A stretch of 64,000 bases of DNA, from positions 6,032 to 70,031 of the forward strand of contig NZ_JBOHKS010000019.1 in NCBI RefSeq assembly GCF_050729195.1, in the 5' to 3' direction. The notes under the pieces are model-generated. The model was not told the origin of the DNA. It did no database searches and was given only the letters and a program-made list of their open reading frames with translations. The position numbers and the translations under genes were made by a program. Positions 14,795 to 22,443 of this stretch are shown here, piece after piece. Source of the DNA: Hypericibacter sp050729195 (GTDB lineage Bacteria; Pseudomonadota; Alphaproteobacteria; Dongiales; Dongiaceae). Position 1 is the stretch's first letter; the number at the start of each line of letters is the position of its first letter.

Positions 14795-15472
14795 ATGCGA
14801 ATTCTCCTCGTCGAGGACGATCAGGCTGCTGCCGCCTATGTCTCGAAAGCGTTGTCGGAAAGCGGGCATGTGGTGGACCACGCCGCGACCGGACGCGACG
14901 GTCTCTATCTGGCCACCAGCGGGGACTATGACGCGGTCGTTCTCGACCGCATGCTGCCCGGCCTCGATGGGCTTTCGGTCCTACAGGCGATGCGGGCGGC
15001 CGATGTCGAAACCCCGGTTCTGATCCTGAGCGCGCTCGACAAGGTCGATGACCGGGTCAAGGGCCTCAAGGCCGGCGGCGACGACTATCTGACCAAGCCT
15101 TTCGCCTTCTCCGAGCTTCTGGCCCGGCTCGAGGCGCTGGGACGGCGGCGCAAGGCTTCGACGGCCGAAACGCTCCTCAAGGTGGCGGATCTGGAGATGG
15201 ATCTGCTCAAGCGGTCGGTCAAACGGGCCGGTCGGGAGATCGATCTGCAGCCCCGCGAGTTCAAGCTGCTGGAATGCCTGATGCGCCATGCCGACCAGGT
15301 GGTCACGCGCACTATGTTGCTCGAGAGCGTCTGGGACTATCATTTCGACCCGCAGACCAACGTCATCGATGTGCATGTGAGCCGTTTGCGACAGAAAATT
15401 GACAAGGGGTTCGACCGGCCGCTGCTGCACACGGTGCGGGGCGCGGGATATTCACTGCGTGCCACTTCCTAG
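14795..15472 (+). CDS. OmpR/PhoB-type response regulator
   Basis: A 225-residue response regulator. The receiver domain begins MRILLVEDDQAAAAYV; Asp51 in AVVLDRMLPGLDG is the phospho-acceptor, and Lys in DDYLTKPFAFSEL is the conserved switch lysine. The C domain is a winged helix (LQPREFKLLECLMRH, then VIDVHVSRLRQKID). The ATG at 14795 starts the domain; upstream sequence in frame is proline-rich and unconserved. It overlaps the kinase start by 14 bases. Together with degP upstream it probably senses envelope state. Confidence 0.92.
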   Translation: MRILLVEDDQAAAAYVSKALSESGHVVDHAATGRDGLYLATSGDYDAVVLDRMLPGLDGLSVLQAMRAADVETPVLILSALDKVDDRVKGLKAGGDDYLTKPFAFSELLARLEALGRRRKASTAETLLKVADLEMDLLKRSVKRAGREIDLQPREFKLLECLMRHADQVVTRTMLLESVWDYHFDPQTNVIDVHVSRLRQKIDKGFDRPLLHTVRGAGYSLRATS

Positions 15473-16871
15473 GTTCCTCGCCACCAGTACCTTCCGGCTG
15501 GCGCTGACCTACGCGGCGCTGTTCAGCGTTTCGGCGATCTCGCTGGCCGGGGTGACGTTCTGGACCATGGAGTTCATGCTCGCGCGCGAACGGCGCGAGA
15601 CGGTTCTGGCCGAAGCCAACCTGCTGGCGGAGCAGTTCCGCCGGTTCGGGCCGGGGGGCCTGAGCCTTGTCATCGCCGAGCGCGTGCGGCCAGACCGCGT
15701 CGGCGACGGCATCTATCTGCTGGCGGGCCCCACCTTCACCCCGCTCGCCGGCAATCTCACCGACTGGCCGCCGACCGGGGAGCATGAGGGGCCCTGGCTG
15801 GATTTCACCATCGAACGCAACGTGGCGGGCCTGCGCAAGGTGCTGGGTGCCCGCGCCATCCACGTGCTCCTGCCGGACAATTATCACCTGCTGGTCGGGC
15901 AGGATATGAGCACCGAGGCCCGGCTGCGCTCGGCGCTGATCAATGCCAGCCTCTGGGGCATCGCCGTCACCGTCGGGCTCGGTCTCGCGGTCGGCTTCAT
16001 CGCCAGCCGCAATTTCCTCGGCCGCATCGAGGCGATCAACCGATCGACCGACCGCATCCGGGCGGGCGAGGTCGAGCATCGCATGGCGGTCTCGGGCAGC
16101 GGCGACGAGTTCGACCGGCTGTCGCAGAACCTCAATGCCATGCTGGACGATATCCAGCGGCTTCTGGCCGGCATCCGCACGGTCACCGACAATATCGCGC
16201 ACGATTTGCGCACACCCTTGTCGCGGCTCAAGAACGGGCTCGAGCTGGCGCTGGCCGACGCCTCCGAGGACGAGCGCCGGCAGGCGATCGAACGGGCGAT
16301 CGGCGAATCGGATCAGCTCCTGCGCACCTTTTCGGCACTGCTGGCGATCGCCGACGCCGAAGCCGGCGCGTCGCGCATCGAGCGCCAGCCGGTGGAGCTG
16401 GGCGCGCTCGCGCGCGACGTGGTCGAGCTTTATGAGCCCGTGGGCGACGAGCGCGGCGTGAGCCTCTCCTTGACGGTCGAGGAACCGGCGACGGTCGAGG
16501 GCGACCGGCAGCTGCTGTTCCAGGTGCTGGCCAATCTGCTCGACAATGCGATCAAATACGGCGCCGATGGCGGCCGGGTCGATATCGGCGTCAGCCGCGT
16601 CGACGGCAAGCCCGAGATCGTCGTCGCCGACCGCGGCGCCGGCATTCCGGAAAAGGATCGGGAGCGCGTGCTCGAGCGCTTCGTGCGGCTCGACGAGAGC
16701 CGGACCACACCCGGCATCGGGCTGGGGCTGCCGCTGGTCAAGGCGATCGCCCATCTCCACAACGCCGAGCTCGAGCTCGGCGACAATACGCCGGGATTGC
16801 TGGTCCGGGTCCGCTTCCCGATGGTGATCGACGAAGGCAAGGGCGAGCCCCGCCGCCTCGTCGCACGCTGA
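15459..16871 (+). CDS. Sensor histidine kinase
   Basis: A 470-residue membrane kinase. One N-terminal membrane helix (LALTYAALFSVSAISLAGVTFWT) is followed by a periplasmic domain of about 120 residues and a second helix (LWGIAVTVGLGLAVGFIAS). Next come a HAMP linker, the HisKA dimerisation helix with phospho-acceptor His248 (NIAHDLRTPLSRL), and the ATPase domain: N-box LLDNAIKYG, G1 VADRGAGIPEKD and G2 PGIGLGLPLVKAI. The GTG at 15459 lies inside the regulator gene, giving tight co-translation. It pairs with the preceding OmpR-type regulator. Confidence 0.92.
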   Translation: MPLPRFLATSTFRLALTYAALFSVSAISLAGVTFWTMEFMLARERRETVLAEANLLAEQFRRFGPGGLSLVIAERVRPDRVGDGIYLLAGPTFTPLAGNLTDWPPTGEHEGPWLDFTIERNVAGLRKVLGARAIHVLLPDNYHLLVGQDMSTEARLRSALINASLWGIAVTVGLGLAVGFIASRNFLGRIEAINRSTDRIRAGEVEHRMAVSGSGDEFDRLSQNLNAMLDDIQRLLAGIRTVTDNIAHDLRTPLSRLKNGLELALADASEDERRQAIERAIGESDQLLRTFSALLAIADAEAGASRIERQPVELGALARDVVELYEPVGDERGVSLSLTVEEPATVEGDRQLLFQVLANLLDNAIKYGADGGRVDIGVSRVDGKPEIVVADRGAGIPEKDRERVLERFVRLDESRTTPGIGLGLPLVKAIAHLHNAELELGDNTPGLLVRVRFPMVIDEGKGEPRRLVAR

Positions 16872-16908
16872 CGACCGATCGGGACAACGCCGGAAAGACC
16901 GCGGCGCT

Positions 16909-18204
16909 TCAGCTTGCGATCAGTCCGTCCTTCGGCTCGACCGCGGCGCTGTCGGGAAAGACGCGCTGCGACAAGGTCGCCTCGTCGATGTCGAACTGCG
17001 CGGCCAATGCCGCCTTCAAAGGCCCGCGCAGATCCAGGGTCGGCGCCAGATCGCGTCCCTGATAGAGCTTGTCGGGACTGAGGCCCGGCCAGGCCGTGAT
17101 CACCCGCCCGCCCGCGACGCGTCCGCCGGCGAGCAAGGCGACCGTTCCCGTCCCATGATCGGTTCCGCCGGTGCCATTGGGCGCCGCGGTGCGGCCGAAC
17201 TCGGTGACGACGACGACCACGGTTTCGCTCCAGGCCGTGCCCAGCCCGCGCTTGAGGGCGACCATGCCGTCGGCAAGCCCGCCCAGCGCCGTTGCCAGGC
17301 GTCCGGTCATGAGGCCCTGATTGGCATGGGTGTCCCAGCCGCCGGCTTCCAGCACGGCGATCCGCGGCCCGCGCGCATCGGCGAGGAGCTTGCCGGCGCC
17401 CTCGGCGGCCTGGGCCATCAGATTGGCCGGACGCAGCTTCGGGTTGGGGCCGTTGCCGGGATCGGCAGCGGTCGTCGCCACGGCCATGCCGCCGCCCATC
17501 GCCAAGCCATCGGTTCCGCTGCTCATCACCTCGTCGCTGAGGCGCTGGGCATCGATGCCATTGCTCAGCGCCGGCCCCAGCAGGGGATCGGTCCGATAGA
17601 GCGAGGCCAGCTGCGCCAGGAAATCCGGCGAGGCTTCCGGCAACAGGCCGGCGGGTTCCCAGGAAGCGACAGGCGTGCCGCCCGTCAGCACCAGCGGCAC
17701 GACCTCGCCGACGGCGAGGCCCAGGCGCCGATCGCCATTGCCGAGCGTCGCGAGCGCCCGGTTGAGCCAGCCATCCGGCGCACCGTTCGGCCTCCGCGTG
17801 CCGTTTTCCAGGAGATTCTGCCCGTCGAAATGCGAACGGTCGCGATAGGGCGTGGCGGCGGCGTGGAGCACGGTGAGTTCCCGCGCTTGCCACATCGGCA
17901 GCAACGGCGCCAGGGCCGGGTTCAGGCCGAAGCGACCGTCGAGATCGAGGGCGCCCGCCTGCTCGCCGGGCTTGCCGAAAGCGAGCGCGCCACGAAGGCT
18001 CGCATAATCGGGATCGGCGTAGGGCGGCACGGCAGCGAGGCCGTCGAGCGCGCCGCGCAGAATGATCAGGACGAAGCGGCGCTCCGTCGGCGCATCGGCG
18101 AAGGCGAGCCTGATCGAGCCCGGCATCGCCAGGCCTGCGAACACTATGGCGCCGCCGATCAAAAGGCGACGGCGCGTCAGCGGAACGGGGATCATGGGTT
18201 TCAT
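16909..18204 (-). CDS. DUF1501 protein, Tat-exported
   Basis: A 431-residue protein of the DUF1501 family, distant relatives of alkaline-phosphatase/sulfatase-fold enzymes. The N terminus carries a twin-arginine signal (LTRRRLLIGGAIVFAGLAMP), so the folded protein should cross the inner membrane by Tat. Conserved stretches include FVLIILRGALDGLAAVPPY, YRDRSHFDGQNLLENG and VVVVTEFGRTAAPNGTGGTDHG, whose Asp/His residues suggest a metal site. The start overlaps the DUF1800 stop as ATGA. DUF1800-DUF1501 pairs are widespread, with no proven function. It is the last gene of the sigma-factor operon. Confidence 0.88.
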   Translation of the reverse strand: MKPMIPVPLTRRRLLIGGAIVFAGLAMPGSIRLAFADAPTERRFVLIILRGALDGLAAVPPYADPDYASLRGALAFGKPGEQAGALDLDGRFGLNPALAPLLPMWQARELTVLHAAATPYRDRSHFDGQNLLENGTRRPNGAPDGWLNRALATLGNGDRRLGLAVGEVVPLVLTGGTPVASWEPAGLLPEASPDFLAQLASLYRTDPLLGPALSNGIDAQRLSDEVMSSGTDGLAMGGGMAVATTAADPGNGPNPKLRPANLMAQAAEGAGKLLADARGPRIAVLEAGGWDTHANQGLMTGRLATALGGLADGMVALKRGLGTAWSETVVVVVTEFGRTAAPNGTGGTDHGTGTVALLAGGRVAGGRVITAWPGLSPDKLYQGRDLAPTLDLRGPLKAALAAQFDIDEATLSQRVFPDSAAVEPKDGLIAS

Positions 18205-19526
18205 CGGCGCTGGAACTCCGGTGCGGCCAGAACGAGCGCAAATCCGTCGGCGGGCGAGGGCGCGCGCTCGATCGCCTGACGGGTGGTGGCGCTGGCGGCG
18301 GGGCCGAGCGCGAGATCGAGCAGCTGCACGGGTCGAGGCCCCTGCGGAATGCGTTGCGCAACCGCCATGGCCCAATCGGCACGCTGCAACAGTGCTTCGG
18401 GGCCGACCCAGCCTTCGGCGCGATCGGGCCAGCCGGCGGGCGAGGGCGCATTGAAGGGGATTTGTCCCATGGCCTTGAGCGAGCCCGCCACGGCTTTGGG
18501 CTCAGGCGTGCGGCCCAAGGCGCGCAACCCCGAGATCATCAGCTCGTTGGGGGTCTTGATCTTGGCGAGCGGCTGGGCCCAGGCCTCGGGCTGCATCACG
18601 ACGAAGCTCGCCAGCGCTCCCAGATCGCCGTCGCTGTCGAGATAACGATGCGCGACGCGCTCGACCAAATCCTCTGCCGGATCGTCGGCCACGAAATGAC
18701 GGGTGAATTTGAGCGCGAGGTGATGCGCCGTCGCCGGATGGCGCGCCAGATCCTCGACGGCGCGCTCGACCTCGTCCTCGCCGCCTTCGGCGTAGGTCTT
18801 TCCGAGCAGGATCTTGGCGCCGGGCTCGTGAAGCTGCGGATAGAAATTGAACGCGCCGACGATGCCGCCGCGCTTGCCGCCGATGGACCAGCCCGTGAGC
18901 ATCCGGGCGAAGGCTTCGACATCGGCCTGGCCGTAGCCGCCATCGACGCCCAGTGTATGAAGCTCCAGCACCTCGCGGCCCAGATTCTCGTTGATGCCAT
19001 GCTTGCCATTGAGGCCCGCGCGGGAGTGCGGACCCACCGACTGCGCATTGTCGAGATAGATCAGCATGGCGGGGTGGCGCAGCACCGCGAGCAGGAGGTC
19101 GGCGAATTTCCCGGTGACATGCGGGCGGATCGCCTCGCGCTCGAAGGCGCCAGCCAATCCCAGGACCGCGGGCTTGGCGATCGAGACGGTGAAGTGATTC
19201 GACCAGAACGCGACCAGCCGCTCGTAGAAGGGGGCGGCGGTCTCGATTTGCAGACGGGCCCGCGCACCGATCTCGGCGATGAACTGCTCGCGGGCGGCGC
19301 CCTTGATCGTCTGCTGCAGGGATTCAGGCCCGCGATTGAGCGCCCTCACCAGCTCGGCGGCGAGGCTCTGACCTGTCGGCATATCGGAGAGCGCCGAGGG
19401 CGCCGCCCGGTCGCCGAGCTGGGCCAGGACCCAGCCTCGAGGGTCCGCGCTCGCGGCTTCGATTTCGCCGCTGCGCGCACCGAGCCCGAAGCGCGCGACC
19501 GCGTGAAATCCCAAGGTCGTGGCCAT
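18201..19526 (-). CDS. DUF1800 family protein
   Basis: A 441-residue protein of the DUF1800 family. Typical motifs are RLVAFWSNHFTVSI near residue 105, GINENLGREVLELHTLGVDG near 180, and KFTRHFVADDP with PEAWAQPLAKIKTPNELMIS in the C-terminal part. The function is unknown. No signal peptide is visible although its partner has a Tat signal, so it may stay in the cytoplasm or be carried across as a complex with the DUF1501 protein; that is inference. The gene follows the periplasmic Spy-like gene by 26 bases and overlaps the DUF1501 gene by four. Confidence 0.87.
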   Translation of the reverse strand: MATTLGFHAVARFGLGARSGEIEAASADPRGWVLAQLGDRAAPSALSDMPTGQSLAAELVRALNRGPESLQQTIKGAAREQFIAEIGARARLQIETAAPFYERLVAFWSNHFTVSIAKPAVLGLAGAFEREAIRPHVTGKFADLLLAVLRHPAMLIYLDNAQSVGPHSRAGLNGKHGINENLGREVLELHTLGVDGGYGQADVEAFARMLTGWSIGGKRGGIVGAFNFYPQLHEPGAKILLGKTYAEGGEDEVERAVEDLARHPATAHHLALKFTRHFVADDPAEDLVERVAHRYLDSDGDLGALASFVVMQPEAWAQPLAKIKTPNELMISGLRALGRTPEPKAVAGSLKAMGQIPFNAPSPAGWPDRAEGWVGPEALLQRADWAMAVAQRIPQGPRPVQLLDLALGPAASATTRQAIERAPSPADGFALVLAAPEFQRR

Positions 19527-19552
19527 CGCGGCTCGAGCCCCGGGGCTGGCGG

Positions 19553-19996
19553 CTAGTTTGCCACCGGCTTACCGGCGGCGAGTTCCATGGAATCGCCAAC
19601 GGCATCGGCGAGTTCGGCACTGAAGGTGGTCTGGCGCTGGCTCATCGCGGTCGCGGCGTTGTCATAGGCCGCGCGGTCGAAGGGTTTCGTCTGGATCGCG
19701 GCCTTGACCGCCTCGCGCGCCTCGCGCAGTTCCTTGCCCATGGCGACGAGCTGATCCTTACGCGCGTTCATGGCATCGCGAAAAACGTCCTGCTGCGCTG
19801 CCGGCAGATCCTCGGCGATGCGTTTGACGATCCAATTCACCTGGCCGGCGCCGCCCATCATCTCCATGCGGGGGCCGCCCATGCCGTGATGCAGGAGACG
19901 GCCGGCCATCATGCCGCCGAGAAAGAGATTGGCGCCGAGCGAGACGAGCAGCGCGACCGCGAGCCAATTGGCGTTGCGCCGCAGGAAATCTACCAT
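19553..19996 (-). CDS. Spy/CpxP-like periplasmic protein (heavy-metal-sensor family)
   Basis: A 147-residue protein with one N-terminal membrane anchor or signal (NWLAVALLVSLGANLFLGGM), a Met/His/Gly-rich stretch (HHGMGGPRMEMMGG), and a long helical domain with RIAEDLPAAQQDVFRDAMN and a LREAREAVKAAIQ helix. This is the pattern of the periplasmic heavy-metal sensor/Spy-like group that includes CnrX and ZraP relatives. The Met/His stretch could bind copper or another soft metal. Its first codons overlap the anti-sigma-like gene by seven bases, so it may modulate that protein from the periplasmic side. Confidence 0.75.
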   Translation of the reverse strand: MVDFLRRNANWLAVALLVSLGANLFLGGMMAGRLLHHGMGGPRMEMMGGAGQVNWIVKRIAEDLPAAQQDVFRDAMNARKDQLVAMGKELREAREAVKAAIQTKPFDRAAYDNAATAMSQRQTTFSAELADAVGDSMELAAGKPVAN

Positions 19997-20421
19997 GGCA
20001 AACTCTCCTCATCGCCCATATCGGCGACATAGGGCACGAGTTCCGCAACCTGTGTGTTCTCGGTGCCGGGGTTGGTCCAACCGATCCAGAAGCCGGCGAC
20101 CGCCGCGGCGGCGAGACCGATGAGGTTCGGCATGATGAAAGGGATGCGCCAGCGAGCGCGCGACGCGGCGAGCGATCGAACGTTCGTCATCTCTTGCGGG
20201 CGTTCGCTCAACCGCGCCGCCAGGCTCGCAGCGTCGAACGTGGGTTCGAGTGCCTGCAGGCTGTCGAGCAGGCCATCGAGCCGGCGGGCATCGCGCAGCA
20301 ATTGCTGGGCCGGCGCGTCGTGCGCCAGCAGCGCCAATGCGTCCGGGCGTTCCGCCTCCGGCCAGCGCTCCGACTTGGCGCCATAGGCCGCGAGGATCTG
20401 CTCGAGGCGTTTTGCATTCAT
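19990..20421 (-). CDS. Putative anti-sigma factor, single-pass membrane protein
   Basis: A 143-residue protein encoded directly after the ECF sigma gene with an ATGA overlap. About 95 cytoplasmic residues (AKRLEQILAAYGAKSERWPE, a helical segment) precede one membrane helix (MPNLIGLAAAAVAGFWIGWT) and a short, acidic periplasmic tail of some 27 residues. The HxxxCxxC zinc motif of ZAS-type anti-sigma factors is absent. The order sigma, membrane protein, periplasmic sensor makes it the best candidate to hold the sigma factor inactive. No closer family was recognised. Confidence 0.6.
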   Translation of the reverse strand: MNAKRLEQILAAYGAKSERWPEAERPDALALLAHDAPAQQLLRDARRLDGLLDSLQALEPTFDAASLAARLSERPQEMTNVRSLAASRARWRIPFIMPNLIGLAAAAVAGFWIGWTNPGTENTQVAELVPYVADMGDEESLPW

Positions 20422-20981
20422 GTCACGACTCCTTCCGTCCGGGCCAGATCGGCAAGCAACCCGGCGAGGCTGCGGCGCGCTCGCACCAGCAGCGATTCCA
20501 CGGCGCCGACGCTGATTTCCAGCGCGCCGGCCACTTCCGCATTGCTCAGTCCTTCGTAGTAGCTCAACACCACCGCCGCGCGCTGCCGATCGGGCAGCTC
20601 GGCCAGTGCCGTCGCGACGCGCTGGCGACGCTCTTCCAAAGCCAGGACGTCATCGGCGCCGGGTGCGCTATCGGCCATCTCGGGCACTTCCTCCAACGGT
20701 ACGGTCCGCGCCCGCCGGCGCCGGTCGATACAGAGATTGACGATCACGCGCGCCAGCCAGGTCGATACGCGCGCACCGCCGTCTTTCCGCCAGGTAGGCG
20801 CTTTCTGCCAAACCCGCAGAAAGGCCTCCTGCACCACCTCTTCAGCCTCGGCCGCGCTGCCGAGCATGCGCACGGCAATCGCGTTCGAGCGTCCCAGATG
20901 GTTGCGGACCAGCTTCGCGAAGGCGGCACGATCGCCGCGCCCGCTCGCCAGCATCAATTCTTCGTCCTCGGCCGGGTCCAT
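20418..20981 (-). CDS. ECF-type RNA polymerase sigma factor
   Basis: A 187-residue sigma-70 family protein with only regions 2 and 4. Region 2 spans about residues 10-85 (DRAAFAKLVRNHLGRSNAIA, EAEEVVQEAFLRVWQKAP, and the DNA-melting part WLARVIVNLCIDRRRRA). Region 4 is in the last 65 residues (LAELPDRQRAAVVLSYYEGL, EISVGAVESLLVRARRSLAG). The ATG at 20981 is chosen because GGAG lies nine bases upstream; an in-frame TTG at 21074 has no such site. It heads a five-gene operon with an anti-sigma-like protein, a Spy-like protein, DUF1800 and DUF1501. Confidence 0.92.
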   Translation of the reverse strand: MDPAEDEELMLASGRGDRAAFAKLVRNHLGRSNAIAVRMLGSAAEAEEVVQEAFLRVWQKAPTWRKDGGARVSTWLARVIVNLCIDRRRRARTVPLEEVPEMADSAPGADDVLALEERRQRVATALAELPDRQRAAVVLSYYEGLSNAEVAGALEISVGAVESLLVRARRSLAGLLADLARTEGVVT

Positions 20982-21253
20982 CGCTTCTCCGGTTGTGGCA
21001 AGACCGTCATCAGGGGCGTCTCGAACAGTATCAACGCGCCAGGGCATGACGGCGGCTCGCGATTGGGCGGACAAAGTCGCTCACCCGCGAGGCCGATAGT
21101 CAATCGCCGGAACAAAATAGGAAACCGGGACCACCGAGGAGGCTCTCCTTACCAACAACCGGCATCTGGACCTATTCACGCGGCAGGCTCCCAAGCCCTG
21201 CGCCGTTCCTGACAAGATTTCGCCTTATTTAGGTGAAGCGCCTGAAAAGCAAT
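20982..21253. other. Gap upstream of the sigma-factor operon
   Basis: These bases hold no recognised gene. They should include the promoter of the sigma-factor operon on the minus strand; I could not pick out a convincing promoter. The gap ends at a strong terminator that insulates the operon from the small-protein genes upstream. Confidence 0.4.
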
Positions 21254-21297
21254 AAAAACGGGACTGCCGGTGGGGTTCCGGGCAGTCCCGTTCTTTT
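21254..21297 (-). terminator. Strong intrinsic terminator
   Basis: A perfect 11-base stem (ACGGGACTGCC / GGCAGTCCCGT) with a 12-base loop is flanked by A-rich and T-rich tracts, so on the minus strand it ends in TTTTTATT. It follows the first small exported-protein gene by about 70 bases. It could also work on the plus strand, where TTCTTTT follows. Confidence 0.82.
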
Positions 21298-21365
21298 AAC
21301 CATAAAGAGGAAGTGTTTCGCCGGGTGATGCCCTGGCGGCGACACTCTCTCTGCGGGCTACGTGT

Positions 21366-21590
21366 TCAAGCGGAGTGCTTCAGAAAGTCGCGCTTTCCCT
21401 GGCGATTGGGCGGATAGCAATCCTGCGGGTCAGGCTGGCTATTGCCGACGCAATCGTTGGCGGCGACGGCGACCGTCGCATGGCCAGGCGATGCGAGATT
21501 GTCGTTCGATGCCTGGGTCGCCGCATAGCCGGACATGGCCAGCCCGGCGGTGAGCAGGAAGGCGGGGATCAGTGTGGATGCACGAATCAT
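21366..21590 (-). CDS. Small exported protein, two-cysteine loop (copy 1)
   Basis: A 74-residue predicted secreted protein. The signal peptide IRASTLIPAFLLTAGLAMSG ends with a likely cleavage after YA. The mature part is about 50 residues, rich in Ala, Asn and Pro, with a C-terminal pair of cysteines ten residues apart (CVGNSQPDPQDC) and a basic tail. It is a paralogue of the two genes at 21789 and 22213: same signal-peptide pattern, same GAGGT ribosome site five bases from the start, and related upstream DNA. ATG at 21590 is used by analogy with the copies. No known family is recognised. Confidence 0.7.
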   Translation of the reverse strand: MIRASTLIPAFLLTAGLAMSGYAATQASNDNLASPGHATVAVAANDCVGNSQPDPQDCYPPNRQGKRDFLKHSA

Positions 21591-21734
21591 CATAGACCTC
21601 GATGGTTGCCACCGGCATTTCGGCGAGGCTTGCTCGCCTGTCTGAAGATTGGCGTGGGCGGATAGGGGCTCAAGGCGAGCTCGCCGGCCTGTCTTCTAAT
21701 TCACCGTGTGGCCATGTTGAGCGGGGAGAACTCC

Positions 21735-21775
21735 CCAAAAAGAGGGCAGAGCCGACAGGCATGTTCGCCGTCGGC
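21735..21775 (-). terminator. Terminator-like hairpin after small gene copy 2
   Basis: A six-base stem (GCCGAC / GTCGGC) with an imperfect extension lies just past the stop of the second small gene on the minus strand, followed about nine bases later by CTTTTTG. The spacing to the T run is long, so it is only moderately convincing. Confidence 0.35.
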
Positions 21776-21788
21776 GGCGCCATCACGA

Positions 21789-22001
21789 TCAGCCGCCGCG
21801 GGGGTGGCAATAGTCCGGCCTCTCATACATCGGGGCGGTATCGCAGGAGTTGGACTGAGAGGTCGACTTGTCCGTGGTCTTGTTCACGGACGGCGATGCC
21901 GTCGTCTTGGTGGAGCTCGCATCGTCCGCCATGGCGAGGCTTGCGCCTGCGAGGCCGAAGAGAACGACGAGAGCGGGGAGCAGAGTCGATGAGCGAGTCA
22001 T
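21789..22001 (-). CDS. Small exported protein, two-cysteine loop (copy 2)
   Basis: A 70-residue predicted secreted protein. The signal peptide TRSSTLLPALVVLFGLAGAS runs into LAMA, with cleavage likely there. The mature part is about 45 residues, a Ser/Thr/Lys-rich linker (SSTKTTASPSVNKTTDKSTS) ending in a cysteine pair eleven residues apart (CDTAPMYERPDYC). The signal peptide is nearly identical to copy 3. The start at 22001 has GAGGT five bases upstream; an in-frame ATG at 22013 lacks a site. Upstream DNA aligns with that of copy 1 over about 60 bases, so the duplication included the promoter. Confidence 0.72.
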   Translation of the reverse strand: MTRSSTLLPALVVLFGLAGASLAMADDASSTKTTASPSVNKTTDKSTSQSNSCDTAPMYERPDYCHPRGG

Positions 22002-22156
22002 GATGGACCTCATTTCTCAGCACCGGATTTCCGGTGGATTGGCGACCCCTTTCGAGAGATGGCGAGCCGTGCCGAAGGCTCAAGGCGTTTCGGCCTTTGT
22101 GTCTTCCATTTCACGGCGAGGTCACGTTGGGAGAAGGAATCCGACCTCACGCGAAA

Positions 22157-22189
22157 CGGGACCGGCAGAGCTGTTTCCTGCCGGTCCCG
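22157..22189 (-). terminator. Terminator-like hairpin after small gene copy 3
   Basis: A 12-base perfect stem (CGGGACCGGCAG / CTGCCGGTCCCG) with a nine-base loop, followed on the minus strand by TTTCGC. It lies 24 bases past the third small gene. The stem resembles that of the terminator at 21254, as expected if gene and terminator were duplicated together. Confidence 0.6.
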
Positions 22190-22212
22190 CTGTTCCGTGC
22201 TTCAGATCGAGA

Positions 22213-22443
22213 TCAATTGCCCTGAGCGGTGCAATTTTCCGTCGTCGCGGTGTTGGTGCAGATGCTGGAGTTGGGATCGGAAGTCACGGCCTTCGTGGTG
22301 GTCTTGGCTTCGTGCACGTCGGTCTGCGCAGCCTGCGACTTGTTGGGCTTGTCGCTGCTGGCATTGGCAGCCATGGCGAGGCTCGCGCCGCCGAGACCGA
22401 AGAGAATGACCAGGGCGGGAAGCAGAGTGAATGAGCGAATCAC
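22213..22443 (-). CDS. Small exported protein, two-cysteine loop (copy 3)
   Basis: A 76-residue predicted secreted protein. The signal peptide IRSFTLLPALVILFGLGGAS continues LAMA as in copy 2. The mature part of about 50 residues is rich in Lys, Thr and Ala and ends in a cysteine pair eight residues apart (CTNTATTENC). The start is GTG at 22443, with AGAGGTC upstream, matching the position in the other copies. It is the first of three tandem paralogues on the minus strand. The likely location is the periplasm, where the pair could form a disulfide. The role is unknown. Confidence 0.7.
   Translation of the reverse strand: MIRSFTLLPALVILFGLGGASLAMAANASSDKPNKSQAAQTDVHEAKTTTKAVTSDPNSSICTNTATTENCTAQGN

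Noticed and set aside
18354..19556. Plus-strand frame of about 400 codons opposite DUF1800
   Set aside because: Antisense artefact; DUF1800 motifs are strong on the other strand and no ribosome site is present.
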